Positions 48,292 through 59,964 of a stretch of DNA of 64,000 nt are shown here, in pieces; the first letter of the stretch is position 1, and each line of letters opens with the position of its first letter. The DNA is from Ehretia macrophylla (Eukaryota > Streptophyta > Magnoliopsida > Boraginales > Ehretiaceae), in NCBI GenBank assembly GCA_037974665.1, contig CM075765.1, positions 10,089,501 to 10,153,500 of the forward strand, written 5' to 3'. The notes beneath the pieces are model-generated. The model searched no databases, was not told where the DNA came from, and saw only the letters and a list, made by a program, of their open reading frames with translations. Both the position numbers and the translations under genes were made by a program.

Positions 48292-51200
48292 TGTAACGCC
48301 CCGACCCCTCACGAGATTGGAAATTCTATTAAACATGCTATACTCAACCCAAACCAAACCCAGGCACAAAATTTAGGAAAAATGGACGGAGTCTCCCCTG
48401 TTTATAGGACAAACCAAAACCTGCAAACATAATATAAATGGACCAGTAGCATGTCCAAACATTCAACATCTCCTCAAGGTCATCCGAGTCTTGGTTCTCA
48501 ACAAACAAACACAAGCAATTATACATTTCCAAATTCAACGGCTATCCTAACTCTTTTCCTTTAGACAAGCACAAACATGCAATGAATTTAAACCTTACCA
48601 ACCTATTACATAAACTAGGTTGTCATACCATTCTAATGACCTAGTTAAACTTGAATTACATTTCTTAATACATCGAGTATATACAATTCATTGAAGTAAA
48701 ACTTTACAACTTTTACAACTCAAGCCACATAATTCTTAAGGTAACTCTTCAAGCACGAACTATCACGCAAACACGAACTTTCCTACTAGCATGACATTTC
48801 CTGAAAGGTGGGTAATGAGGAATGAGTATACAATCATGTATACCCAATGAGGAAGGGGAACAGTATACGAGAAGCATTTATAAAGGGATTCGTGCAATGC
48901 AACAATTATGTACAAGTAAACCCATTAAACGATTAACATGACAAATAAAAGACAATAAACACTAAAATGCCACACATTAAAAATGATACGATTCACTTTA
49001 ACCCTAAACACTCTAAAATTTACTTGATCTTCAATCACGATCCACGAACCTCGATCCACGAACCTTGATCAATGTGCCGGCATAAACCCTAAACACTCCA
49101 GTGGGTGTACTCTGGATATACCCCGAAAATCCTACGACCAAACACCCCCTAACAATCTCCGGACTAGGCGAGTGAGGGACTCGAGCACGGAGATCGAATA
49201 TCCATTGGCAAGCTGCCGCCTTGCCGATATCCAATACATCCGCTCCTGACACTATAGTTGCACAACCTCTATGCAATGCACTTAAAGACAATGACACTAA
49301 TATGAAGCGATATTAAGCAAAATAATAAATGAGGGACAACAAAGTAGGTCGCCCTCAAAATCAATGAATTACAAGCAATAACATTAAAATAACCGTTTCA
49401 TAATAAAGAGATAAAAATCATAATCTTTCACGGAACCTTCCCAAAAACTCACATAAACCTTAGGACTAGATTTAAGCATATTATAAACCAGTAAAAGGCA
49501 ATGTAAGTGCTAAAAACCCTCAAACTCCACTTTTCCCCTTTGTTAACATAGGCTATTTAGCTTCTAACCAAAAGACAAGGTTCCCAGTTCATAAACAAAC
49601 TATCCTATCCTCCAACCCCCACATTATGGCACCCTTTAAACCCTGAAGTCCACCCGATAGCCCTCGTTTTCTACAAAACACCGATTTTTCCCTTTATGCA
49701 TTTAAACTATACATACCCTAACCGATGCCCAAACAAGCGTTAGAAAAGCATATCTAACACCTATATACCCTAAGAACACTAGACATATCGATCAAATCAA
49801 CCCAGATTCGCTTTTACCACGAAACTCTTTTGTTACCTAAGCTAAATTTGCATTTTTAACCAAGGTTTAAGGAAACTAAGTCCATACAACTACTTTTCTA
49901 TGTTTATTAATATCTCTAGCATCTATAGGAAGCAAGAAATCAATCTAATAAGCAATTTTTTTATCAAATCCCCAATTTGACACTATTCATCGTCTTCTTT
50001 AACTTGCCATTGCAAAATTTAGTCATAAACTATGCCAATAGCTTGCAAAAGAATGTTCACTAATCATTTTAGAAAGTTTTAGAAGCATTCATAAGCATTT
50101 ATATCACAATATACAACAATTGCAAAATTCAACATAAACCCTAACATTCAAAAAAATACATATAAAATGATCTCCCTCACCTTATTATAACCAAACCTGT
50201 GAGAATTAGCCAATGACTTCTTCAATATACTCCAAATGTGTCATTCCTTCAATTATTATTATACAATACAATCAATTATTTTCTTAAGAAGTTATGCATT
50301 CATTTTTAGCTAACGCTAGTTCACAATTCCATTAATTTATTCATCTTTATTTGATTCCATTGAACTCACACAACTAACAATATATCTCATTGTTTAGCAT
50401 GCATTGCATTCACTACTTTAAACAACACATTAAACATTCTTTGATTATACCCACAATTCGATAGGCATATAAACATTAGCAATTAGAACAACCATAAATC
50501 ATATTCAATTCACACAACACATAAGAGTACACAAGTGCACTTAAACTAGTCAAATAGACTCAAAATAACCACTAAAACACATCCCCAAGCCAAACCAACA
50601 TGCCCCTTCAACTACCAACATTTCCCTATCTAATAGAAGGCTTATAAACCATATAATAGCATAAAATAGGCAATCTAATAGGTGCACAAAACTGCCCAAC
50701 AAAACAGCCCCAAAATGCCCAAAAACAGAAATATTCTGCAAGCTTCATTCTCTGTTTTTTTTGGTTCCATTTTGCAACTCAAGCTATTTTATCATACTAG
50801 ATAGGTTCATTCACACATATGAGCATTATATAAAAGCTAAGAATCAAGATTAAACACAACTTAGGCATATAAATCATTGAACAACTCAAAATAGCCAATT
50901 TCAACAAAATATGTTCTATATAAGAAATTAATCGGTAAAAGTCTTCTCTATCATCTATTTAGCAAGATACAAATGTAATCCTAGCATTTTATAACATAAA
51001 AATGAACTTTGCAAGATTTGATAAAAAATTCCATCACCTTTGTTTCGTAAAATAAAGGCAAAAACGATTAGTAGAAAGATGCTAGACGTCGACACGAGTC
51101 TGAAATTGCTTGGTTTGTGTCTTGGTTCCAACTCTAACTTCAAATATACGCAAAAATGTACAAGGGTTTACTATTCATGGGCTTGGCTTGGTCACGGGTG

Positions 51201-51683
51201 GAAGGGAAGAAGAAGAGCTGATTTGTGTTTTGTTTTGGATTGGTCAATACTTAAATGAAAGGTCAAAGGGTCAAAGCTTCGGTCAACCCGCGTAAACCAA
51301 AACAGCTCTGCGCCACCTTACGAAAACGGCCATAACTTATTATAGAAAACTCCAATTCACGAACAGTTTGAAACCTTAGAAACTAGAATCGTAGAGCTTT
51401 CCAACCATATATAATTTGTCACCTAAATCTTCCCCAATTGGTTCAGATTTAGTTCCAAATGTGACCCAAAATTTGACTAACTTAACCTTGCATTTTTGTT
51501 TCTAATCCCAAGTTTGCCTTTCATTAAACATTTCAAAAATTTTCACCTTGTCCTAGTTGGTCAATGTAGATGAAAAGTCAACTAGTTTGACCAAAGAAGG
51601 TGAAAGGTCAATAAGATACAATTTAAATGAACTTTAAATAGAATTAAATGCTATTAAATATGTGCCGGGTTCGGGGTATCACA
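48292..51683 (-). repeat. Element E 3' LTR (unusually long)
   Basis: About 3.39 kb, from TGTAACGCCCCGACCCCTCA to CGGGGTATCACA. It carries the GTATAC/GTATAC hairpin (48826-48843), the AGTTGCACAACCT palindrome (49256-49268) and the GAGGGACAAC/GTCGCCCTC hairpin (49331-49356). The right 1.5 kb (50200-51680) is more AT-rich and may contain an unrecognised insertion. A partner LTR is not present in the window. Confidence 0.8.
48826..48843 (-). other. Conserved LTR hairpin 2 (element E)
   Basis: Arms GTATAC and GTATAC around AATCAT, preceded by GAGGAATGA and followed by CCAATGAGG, the constant flanks of this site. Confidence 0.6.
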
Positions 51684-52077
51684 TCCTTCCTCCCTTAAAA
51701 CAATTGCGTCCTCGCAATTCTTCTTCCAAGAGAACTCAGCATCAACTAAAGTCCAACTCTGGTTACCCTTCATCGGTTGCTGAGCAAGACCCTAAATAAC
51801 GAGACTCGTAAGAAGCCCATTAGGAATTCAAATACCACCGCTTGAGAATTTCAAAGTAAGAAAGCCAAATAAAGGCTCAAATGTGGATACTAGCTCGAAA
51901 TCCGAATAAGAATTCCGCTGGTCGAGAATACCATAGAAAAGTTCCCTGTTAGAAGTGTTGAGAAAATACGAAGAAAACTCCAAGCAAGAAACCCGGTCAA
52001 ACATACTTCCAAAAAACTCCAGAGAAGTCTTGCAATTAATAGCTCCAGAAGTACCCAAATAAGGATCCAAGCATGTA

Positions 52078-52128
<51 letters not shown>

Positions 52129-52590
52129 CAAAAAGTCCTTAAATGAACCCTAAATAGAATAGCCAAATAGATCCCGAAGATAATACCGTTATCGAACACT
52201 GAGAAGAATGCCAAAGAGAATACCAAAGAAAATACCGAGGAAACACCCCATTTAAGCATCTTCAACAGAAATCCAACAAGTATCTGAAATGAGACTACTG
52301 TGCGAGAATGTTGACAAAAGTTCTCAGAAGAATGCTAACAAATGCCATACAAGTAGTTTGAATAGAATTCACAAATACCAAACCTTCCAAGAAATGCTAA
52401 TAAGAAAATACCAGAAGAATACCCAGTTCCGGAGAACAGTCATATAGAATCCTTAAAGAAAGCCTTTCATTTATGATAGCTGAGCTTAGAAGAATGCCTT
52501 GGAAGAAATCCTAATAACCAAACTCCGAATATAAACTCCAATTCCCAAACAAAGGACTGACCAAATGCTTCTCTTTCCCGCTAATCCACA
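51684..52590 (-). mobile_element. Element E interior, non-coding, repeat-rich
   Basis: Begins with a polypurine tract and a perfect AATTGCG-TCCT-CGCAATT inverted repeat (51702-51719). About 750 bases of degenerate GAATACCAA / GAAATGCTAA units follow, including AGCCAAATAAAGGCTCA (51862-51878), which is shared with element F. An (AT)n run of about 40 bases lies at 52083-52122. No gag or pol is recognisable. The right border with copia J is uncertain. Confidence 0.65.
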
Positions 52591-53382
52591 TAACTTGGAG
52601 GGCCTGCTACTAATCCTGATCCTGACTATTTTGTTGCTTATTGGTTGTGATGTTCACATTGCAGCATCTTTATTATTATTCCATTTTCCCTTATTGTTCC
52701 TTGAGATAGTTGTCTCATGAGTACTCTCAACAGTCTTATCTCGCTTCAACCTATCCTCTTCTTGCACATAATGGGAAATGAGCTCATTAAGAGACCATTT
52801 ATCCTTTTGAGTATTATAACTCACTATAAACTATCCATAGCGTGCATGAAGGGATTTGAGTACCAGATGCACGAGCAAGTTGTCAGACAGCTCTAACTTT
52901 AATGTCTTGAGTTTAGAAGCGATGTTAGACATCTCCATAATGTACTCCCTTATGTTTCCTTTTCCTTTATACCTCATTTGGACAAGGTCAGCTAAAAGTT
53001 TGCTTGTCTCCGCCTTTTCATTCTTAGCGAACGTTTTCTCTATTTCTGTAAGAAAACCCTTAGCAGTTACCTCATCGGACATATCGTCCCTGAATGCTTC
53101 TGGAATGCTTTTCTTTAGCATTATTAGACTAAGGCGATTTGAACGATCCCACTTCTCAAAGTTCACTTTGTCCTCAAATGGACTTACATCTGTAAGAGGA
53201 GTGGGTTGTTCTTTCCTTAATACATAGTCTAAATCCATGCATCCGAGAACTAACAGAACATTCTCTTTCCAGCTTTTAAAGTTTGTGCCGTTAAGCACAG
53301 AAATTGAATTTATGTTGGCAGCGATACAAACAGCAATAGATGTAACTAAAAAATAGAGAACAAACAGATAACATAAGCTCAC
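52591..53382 (-). pseudogene. Copia J gag (truncated element)
   Basis: The 183-residue frame 52831-53382 has the UBN2-type copia gag: NINSISVLNGTNFKSWKENV, LVLGCMDLDYVLRKEQPTPL, VQMRYKGKGNIREYIMEMSN and LVHLVLKSLHARYG. After a stop near 52829 it continues as NTQKDKWSLNELISHYVQEE. It is then lost at about 52600, so zinc knuckle and pol are absent. The first residues (MSLCYLFVLYFLVTS) look like read-through of leader sequence; gag may really begin after the acceptor-like TAG near 53355. Confidence 0.82.
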
Positions 53383-53934
53383 TAACTTAAATTTATGTCA
53401 AGATATATATACAAGTTTAAACGAAATAAACATGTAAATGCATAACATAAATTTTCATATATCTATAGTAGTGGGCCCATTTAACAAGATTCTAGTAGAA
53501 CATCAACGACTTTCCTTTGGACCAATCGTTTACTTGTAAGTGGTACTCTCTATACAAAAATCAAATGTTGATAATAAATCCGGTCAAACAACAGCCTTCC
53601 TTTAGGCCGACGTGTTGTCCACATGGAAACTTCATAATCATCACACATTTATTTCCGCAGGTATGTTTGTTATTTGGCCAATCAATAACCTTTCTTTGGG
53701 CCGATCATTAATCGCATAAATAACAAACACGCATATCTTATTATCTCAAAATAAACTAATCTATACAAAAGATGTTATTTTGCCAACGTTAAGCTTCAAT
53801 CAATCTAATTCAAGATAAAAGACATAAGGGCATAATAAGATTCAAAAAACAAAAAAAAAAATTAAAACCTTAATTTGCTAGAATTGAACCTAACCAAAGC
53901 TATATAATATTTAGTAGTCCCAATTTGATGCAAG

Positions 53935-54040
53935 CAATGTTGTGGTGCTACTGGTTAAGAGCTTCAGTGTTAAGTAGAAGGTCATTGGTTCAAGCCATGC
54001 TAGAGGCGGGTTTGTAGGCCTTTATTTCTTTTTTGTTGGT
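53935..54040 (+). repeat. tRNA-derived SINE-like unit
   Basis: An RNA polymerase III A box TGGTGCTACTGG (53943-53954) and B box GGTTCAAGCC (53987-53996) about 33 bases apart, as in tRNA-type SINEs. Ends and target duplications were not resolved. Confidence 0.5.
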
Positions 54041-54064
54041 CTTTAGTTACAAAAGGAAGACTAA

Positions 54065-54155
54065 AAGAACTAACAATATAGGTGGGGCTTAAACCCAAGA
54101 CCTCAAGGTCCCAATGTACGCTTCTTACCACTGTAACAACCATAACTTGTTGAAA
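54065..54155 (-). repeat. tRNA-derived SINE-like unit, opposite orientation
   Basis: On the minus strand the A box is TGTTACAGTGGTAAG (about 54126-54140) and the B box GGGTTTAAGCC (about 54087-54097), with one T in place of C. It faces the preceding unit tail to tail. Confidence 0.45.
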
Positions 54156-54686
54156 CCAAACATGAAATTAATAATATAAACCCTAAGAAACTGTAGTCGT
54201 CTTCAACCTCTAGAACAGGTCGATGTGGCCTGTTTAAGCCCGGAATCAAACCCATCACACAAATAGCTCAATTTTTATCTATTTTTCGCAAATAAATACT
54301 CTAATCCTAGGTTTTTTACGCCAAGGAATTCAATTTTGGCATCAATTCCACTGATTAATTAATAGATTTTACTGGATAAAGAGATTAACCTTTAGTTTTA
54401 AACCCAAAATTAGAGTTTTTAATTCTTCAAATTCATATAGCATAATATCACGTAAAATAACATGTTACATGCTAAAAGAACAAGCTATTTGAGATTCAAG
54501 AAAGCCCTTTATTCTAATAAGACATGTGATCAAGATTAATAAAAATAAACTATACACATAATTTCAAATCAAATCCTAAAACCATATGGATTTAACAAAA
54601 ATAAAATTATGTGTATTGAACATATAAACACAAAAATTCATTAATCAAAATCACATAATCAATCCTAATACTCTAACACGAAGAGT

Positions 54687-54699
54687 GTCTCTAATACCA
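54687..54699 (-). other. Copia J primer-binding site
   Basis: The minus strand reads TGGTATTAGAGAC, two bases after the LTR end TTCTAACA. A near match to initiator tRNA-Met. Confidence 0.75.
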
Positions 54700-54701
54700 C
54701 T

Positions 54702-55220
54702 TGTTAGAACATAAATAGATATATTCAATTAATTCTACAAGCTCCGTTTAGAGTGTCAAGATTGATGACAAAATAATGAAAGGCATACTTGAATCCATAA
54801 CGCTAATTATGAGAAGACGAAATCACCTTGTAGAGAATTGAGACGATATCTTCCACACACTGATCAAATTCTCTCAATGAATGTCTCTCAAGAGATGGAG
54901 AATTAAGGACGAAAGAATAGAATGATTAGTCTTGGGGACCAAGACGCTCTTTATATAGACAATCTAATCAGGATCCCACAAATTCTTAACCAAGTTGCTA
55001 TTAGATACCACACATTACAGAGTTCATACCATAATGTATTATTAGGATCTACTAAAATAGATCACTTTAATTATCCTAATTAGAATAGAAACCCAAATAT
55101 AATTATTAATAATTTGTAAACCTACAATAGGTTATTAAAATAACCCAGCACAATCCATTTTCTTATTGCATTTTCTCAAATTTGTAAATTCTCAGTAAAG
55201 AAAAGCACCAGGACCTATCA
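54702..55220 (-). repeat. Copia J 5' LTR
   Basis: 519 bp. On the minus strand it starts TGATAGGTCCTGGTG and ends TTCTAACA, giving TG...CA ends next to a PBS. This identifies 52591-55220 as the 5' part of a copia element; the 3' part has been lost toward element E. Confidence 0.75.
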
Positions 55221-56411
55221 GACCACGTAGTAACTAACCTAGAGAAGTAAAGAGAAAATAAAATAAATTGAAACAGAAGAAGATGAAGAAGAATTATATT
55301 CTTGACGCTTTGCATTTTTTACCCTCAATGAGACGAGTCTTTGGCATGAACAATTTAGGCATTTTTATTTGATATCAGCATTTCGATATCTATGGATATG
55401 TATTTACTAGTGCACAAACTAAAATATTGGATAAAGTTTTTTCCACCAATTCATCTCCTGGGATTAAATTAATTAAGAATGACGGCAAGTATTGTAGGTG
55501 TGGCAGGTCTGGTTTTTGCAATAAGAATGGTAATTTAGAAACTTTCATGATCATTTTACTATAGCATGTTCATCATCAGATAGGGATATTAGTTCTGAGA
55601 AGCTTTGGGTTGTAGTCGTAGTCTCGGATTGCAAAATCTTGGAAACAATTAAACAAAATGGATTCAATGTGGAGCAGAGGAAAAATATAACTTGTTATTG
55701 AAAATAAATGCAATCAAGATGAAATATTTGAAAAAAAAAAAAAAACGATGTGCTAAACACTTTATAGTACTTGAATTAACGACTAGTCATTATCCTAGTT
55801 TCAACTTCATTAATCTGAGAATATCTTGGTAGAAATGTTATCACAAGAAAACAGTTTTTTTTTTTTTCGATTCAAAAGAGACCTAAACCGTATAAAAATA
55901 AATTAAAGGATATCACACACAAGAATTAATTTCATAATTTTTCGTACTCACAACCACTAGACCAAAGACCTAATGGTCAATAAACCATTTTGACCTCATG
56001 GATGATGGAACCATGTCTCTTCTACATCTCTGACAAATGAAACATAATTTAACTTCTATAATCATCTTCCAACATGTTTTTTTTTGGGACATGCACTTAC
56101 ACAAGCACAGAAATTCCAAGTGAAGACAACCACTTCCACTTCATGTCTCTGCTGTATGCCATTTATAGCTTGATGGCAAATGTAATTGTAGCCGTATTTA
56201 GCACCTTCACATATATAGTCTTCGCACGAGAAACCCTATGTTGTATTTTGCACAAAAGTCCTCGTACGGACGCCTTTTACTCTTTTGTGAATATATAGAT
56301 ATATATACTCACTACTGAACTATACATGAACTCAATAGAGGATGAATATATAAATCAAAGGCTACTTTTAGTACTCTTCATGCATGCACTCGTCTAACAA
56401 AATCAATAATG
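55221..56411. other. Intergenic DNA without a recognised gene
   Basis: AT-rich single-copy-looking sequence with homopolymer runs (A near 55733, T near 55856). A short plus-strand stretch, EKLWVVVVVSDCKI near 55597, is not assignable. On the minus strand an ATG at 56162 opens 21 codons (MAYSRDMKWKWLSSLGISVLV) that end in a GTAAGT donor-like site, with a TATA-like TATATA near 56211-56218. This could be a small first exon, but nothing supports it further. Confidence 0.4.
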
Positions 56412-56743
56412 CTAGTTATGAATTGGAGGTTTCTTCGTAGCAGGAGTGTAATCCACCGTTAGCAACTCCTCGTTGTTTGTCAGCTCGTCTTTTGTTGCAA
56501 GCAGCATCTCATTGTCACCCTTAACAGTAACAGCATCAACATGATTTTCAACTGTCAAAACCCTTCCTGTGTGCACATCAAGAAAATTGTCATGAAAACC
56601 AAAACTAAAATATATTATACTATAGGTTTCAAATCGAATGTAGCATGCATCAGAAGAGTGCATTCACCTTGAGCCGTAATTATGAAGCAGCAAAGCAAGA
56701 AAATGAACACCAGAAGGAGAGGTTTATTTGTTGAAGTAGCCAT
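56412..56743 (-). CDS. RGF/GLV/CLEL signalling-peptide precursor, two exons
   Basis: Exon 1 is 56668-56743 (76 nt) and exon 2 is 56412-56566 (155 nt). The 101-base intron has GT...AG ends and splits a Gly codon. The product is 76 residues. Residues 1-25 form a signal peptide (MATSTNK, then LLLVFIFLLCCFIITA). A variable, partly acidic middle follows (VENHVDAVTVKGDNEMLLAT), and the protein ends exactly with DYTPATKKPPIHN. That C-terminus fits the mature root meristem growth factor / GOLVEN / CLEL peptide: an Asp-Tyr start, where Tyr is sulfated in the family, and a Pro-Pro-X-His-Asn end. Family members are secreted peptides sensed by receptor kinases and control root meristem size and tropism. 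Both splice sites, the start and the stop are clean, so the gene looks functional. Which paralogue it is cannot be told from here. Confidence 0.88.
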
Positions 56744-56830
56744 CTTCAGACAATAATATATCTCTATGTTCTTGAAGTCTTAATTAATTGAAGGTACTCT
56801 TTAGTTTTAGCAGCTTCATATGTTGCACCA

Positions 56831-56840
56831 CTATATATAA
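56831..56840 (-). promoter_or_regulatory. TATA box of the RGF-like gene
   Basis: The minus strand reads TTATATATAG about 90 bases upstream of the start codon. Transcription would begin near 56800, giving a 5' leader of about 55-60 nt. Confidence 0.6.
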
Positions 56841-57686
56841 GATTGATACTAAACACTAGGATGTGAATAAATGTAAAGTTACATTTCATTGCAATTGATA
56901 AGGTGTAATTCTTGTGGACCGACCTAAGGTTGAGCCCTGCACACAAGAAACTGTTGTGGGGTCTTTCTAGGTGAGCACTCTAACGCTCAAATTAGTATTG
57001 GTTAGACAAAAAAACTAATAATTTAAATGAAAGTAGTTTAACTTGAGAGCAATTATTTTATTCTGTCATATGCGCTTACTATTTATAGGCAACTTAAAAG
57101 TAGGCCCCCCATGCTATCTCATACTAAAAGACAAAATATATTTATAGGTCAGGGTCTATTTAGCGTAGAAAATTTTGCCTAAATAATGGGACGGTTGTAC
57201 CCCTGCTTATGTCAGTAATTTTAACCTTTTACCATTATGCTTATTTTACCCCTTGCCAGCAATGTTAAAACATCTTGTCACTATCCTATGAAGGTAAGTC
57301 ATATAATATAGAACACTAGGGCCCTGATGGGTCATATTGAGTCAACCTCAACATTTAGCATCTTGCACGAAAAATCCCTAGGTGGTCCTGTTCTTCATAT
57401 GTGTTCACCATTTTTACGTGCTGTATATAAAACAGAGACAAAGGCTTCAGATTAAAGAATCTAGCTTATTGCCTAGCAAAAAAAAAAAATCTAGCTTATT
57501 CCATAGCATGATAACAAAATTTTTTAAGACCAATCATACGCTCTGTCTCATGTTAACTTAATTCGCAAAAGTTTGTTTTATATCTAATGGAAATTATTAC
57601 TAATAATAATAATAATAATAATATAGATCAAAACCATTATTTAAACTCGAAATCTCTAATTATAATAGATGTAATTACTTCACCCA
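56841..57686. other. Promoter-side intergenic DNA of the RGF-like gene
   Basis: No gene seen. There is a (TAA)n microsatellite at about 57596-57622. A near duplicate of AATCTAGCTTATTNCCTAGCA occurs twice around an A-run (about 57458-57510). The SINE target copy AATTACTTCACCCA is at 57673-57686. Confidence 0.5.
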
Positions 57687-57813
57687 TCTAGCCACTAGGG
57701 CTTTGGTCCAGTGGTATTTAACTCGCTGTGTATGCAAGAAGTTGTGAGTTCTTGTCTCGCTGGTTTACATTGTTGTACGACTCCTTCTTTGAATAAAAAA
57801 TTTTTTTAAAAAA
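57687..57813 (+). repeat. SINE with target-site duplication
   Basis: A 127-bp tRNA-related SINE. It has the A-box region TTGGTCCAGTGG (57703-57714), a weak B-box region GTGAGTTCTTGTC about 30 bases on, and a T/A-rich tail. The 14-base direct repeat AATTACTTCACCCA flanks it exactly (57673-57686 and 57814-57827), which is strong evidence of retroposition. Confidence 0.8.
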
Positions 57814-57827
57814 AATTACTTCACCCA

Positions 57828-58684
57828 ACTCTTGGGTTGGAAATTAGTTGTGATTATGAATTTATCATCTAATTTGTTTTTATTTGTTTGTGGGGTATTT
57901 GACTGTGATGTATGTGTAATTACAACATCAAAGAAGAATTCTAGAAATATTAGATGCAATTTGATAGGGACTATTAATTTTTCACGCGGCGATGAATTTT
58001 GAGAAACAATTTGCATATGCAAAATTACTCTTCGATTAAGATTGTTTGTTAAATGTCGACCAAAGTGAAGCAAAAATCTTTATAATCTTTATTAAGTGTA
58101 CGAAAGAGTGGATTAGTGAGCAGGCATACGTGACGGTCGACACCAAAGGGCCGTCACCATCTTTGGAGAAGCGATTGATGACGATTTTCTACAAAATTCA
58201 CGTGATATGCAACGCAGTTCATTCAGTTGGTGGTCGCATCTTGCCCAAGCAGATGATATCAGGAGGAGACCACTTGTTCCTAGCTAAATAGACCCTAAGA
58301 CTAAGACATTAGGATACACCAACTCATATATGCACGGCAATATAAGGCCGAAATTACAACTTTGTTTTTCCAGGTTGCAAACATGCAAATAAAAATCTAC
58401 CATTAGTATGAAAACAAAATATGATGAATATGTTTTTTTTTTTTTCTTCAAGGAGGCTAATGTCGGAATTTAGTTGGTGATTGTCCTAATGGTAGATTCG
58501 CTCACTCTATCCTTTTCAATAAGACAGATATTCACCCCATTAGTGGAGAAAATAGTGGAAAGGTTGAAAAGTAATAACTTTCTCAGGAAAAAAAAATAAT
58601 TTTTTCTGTATTTCTTATCCTACAAAACATATAAGATAACGATAACTAGTCTTATCTTTCCCTTTAAATAAACACAGAGAAATA
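57828..58684. other. Intergenic DNA
   Basis: No recognised gene. An 81-codon plus-strand frame (58046-58291, starting MLNVDQSEAKIF) has no motif I know and no clear promoter. A T-run lies at 58432-58444. Confidence 0.4.
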
Positions 58685-59898
58685 GAGTAAAATGCACTAT
58701 ACTCCCTTGTATTTTGCAAAAGTTGCATAATAAACTCTGTGTTTTTTAAAGTGGCGTAGAACTCCATGTGTTATCTATAATGTTGCACCATAGATCTTCC
58801 ATCCAATTTTTCGTTAAACTTAACGGAGAGTGACATACACACACTTTCGATCAATGCAACTAAGAATCGCACAAAGAATTAAAAATCATATTGATTGACC
58901 AAAATACCCTTATATTCTTTCTAAATTTTCTTTCTTCCATTTTTTTTTTGGTTTCACCCTTCTTCTTCTTCTTCACCTCTAGCACATTCCACCATTACGT
59001 ATCTCCACCATAAATAATTTTAGATACTCAACATTAATAATCTTTTAAAAATGCTCATAGCCTATAAATAATTCTCATATAGGAATTGAACCTTGAGATT
59101 GACTTCTAAATTAAATCCTATTTTTTTTTCAAAGTTTCATAACTTTAAATGGTTATTGTTGTGTATTAGTTTGATGGACTTTCGTGCTAAGTCGATGATG
59201 GCTGGTGGAGGTGGTTGCAGTGACAGAGGTGGTTGATGAAGATGGTGAGAGAATGGCGAAGATGGAAGTGGTGGTTGTTGTAATGCAAAAAGACATCGTA
59301 CATATAATTTTTGTGCTCCACCAATGCTAACTAGTACATGTAGCTCAGTGGTTAAGTATCACATAAATAAGGTGAAAGGACTAAGGTTCAAATCTTTATA
59401 ATTGCAAATTTATTTTAAACTCTAACCTGGCTTGCCACGAGGCATTATTTTATTGGTAGAATATTAAAGTTAAATGACGTCGTTTGACTCATCTTCAACC
59501 TTAAATATGCAGAATTTAGGCCATAAAAAAAAACTTCAAAAATTCATATCTTTTTCAATTTTTGTTCAAATCGCATGAAACTTGAAGTATTAGATTCATA
59601 ATTTCAAGTAGAATGAAAAGAAATAAAATTTATTATAAAATTATTTTGTTCAAAATATCGTTAATGTGATTTATAATAGTGAAAGAAATTTGAAAAGCTA
59701 AATAAAAATAAAAATATTTTTATTTAATGGTTGTAATTTCGTCTTTTACAACTTTTAACCAACAAAGTTTAATTGATGTTTGGATTGGGGAGAGTGCAAT
59801 ATTATACATAACACATGGGGTTTTACGCAACTTTTAAAAATACAGGGTTAATTATGCAACTTTTACAAAACACAAGAGGGTATGATGCATTTTACTCC
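58685..59898. mobile_element. Non-autonomous DNA transposon with long terminal inverted repeats (Mutator-like)
   Basis: About 1.2 kb. The first ~105 bases (GAGTAAAATGCACTATAC...) and the last ~105 bases are inverted copies; the right end read backwards is GGAGTAAAATGCATCATA. Matching inner blocks include TGTAAAAGTTGCATAAT-like and CCATGTGTTAT sequences. The flanks AGAGAAATA (58676-58684) and AAAGAAATT (59899-59907) agree at 7 of 9 positions, compatible with a 9-bp Mutator duplication. No transposase is encoded. A SINE-like unit lies inside. Confidence 0.78.
59325..59415 (+). repeat. SINE-like unit nested in the DNA transposon
   Basis: A box TAGCTCAGTGG (59341-59351) and B box GGTTCAAATC (59385-59394), 33 bases apart, as in tRNA-derived SINEs. 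Its boundaries are uncertain. Confidence 0.55.
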
Positions 59899-59964
59899 AA
59901 AGAAATTTATCTTTTTTTCTGTTTTCTTTACTTTATTTCCAAAATCATTTTCCAAGAAACACTT

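Larger units (their letters stand above)
53383..54686 (-). other. Copia J leader, with SINE insertions
   Basis: A 1.3-kb leader between PBS and gag, non-coding. Its left part (53505-53715) holds three copies of a degenerate unit with the core CTTTCCTTTGGACC / CTTCCTTTAGGCC / CTTTCTTTGGGCC. Two SINE-like units lie at about 53935-54150. Confidence 0.6.

Noticed and set aside
56088..56218. Possible minus-strand first exon (ATG at 56162) with TATA-like box and GTAAGT
   Set aside because: Only 21 codons and no second exon could be identified. Noted under the intergenic entry only.
56074..56298. 74-codon plus-strand hydrophobic frame next to the RGF-like gene
   Set aside because: It lies antisense to other possible signals and has no family match by eye. 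Not enough to call a gene.
58046..58291. 81-codon plus-strand frame in the gene-like island
   Set aside because: No recognisable motif, no convincing promoter or splice context. Its length is expected by chance in several kb.
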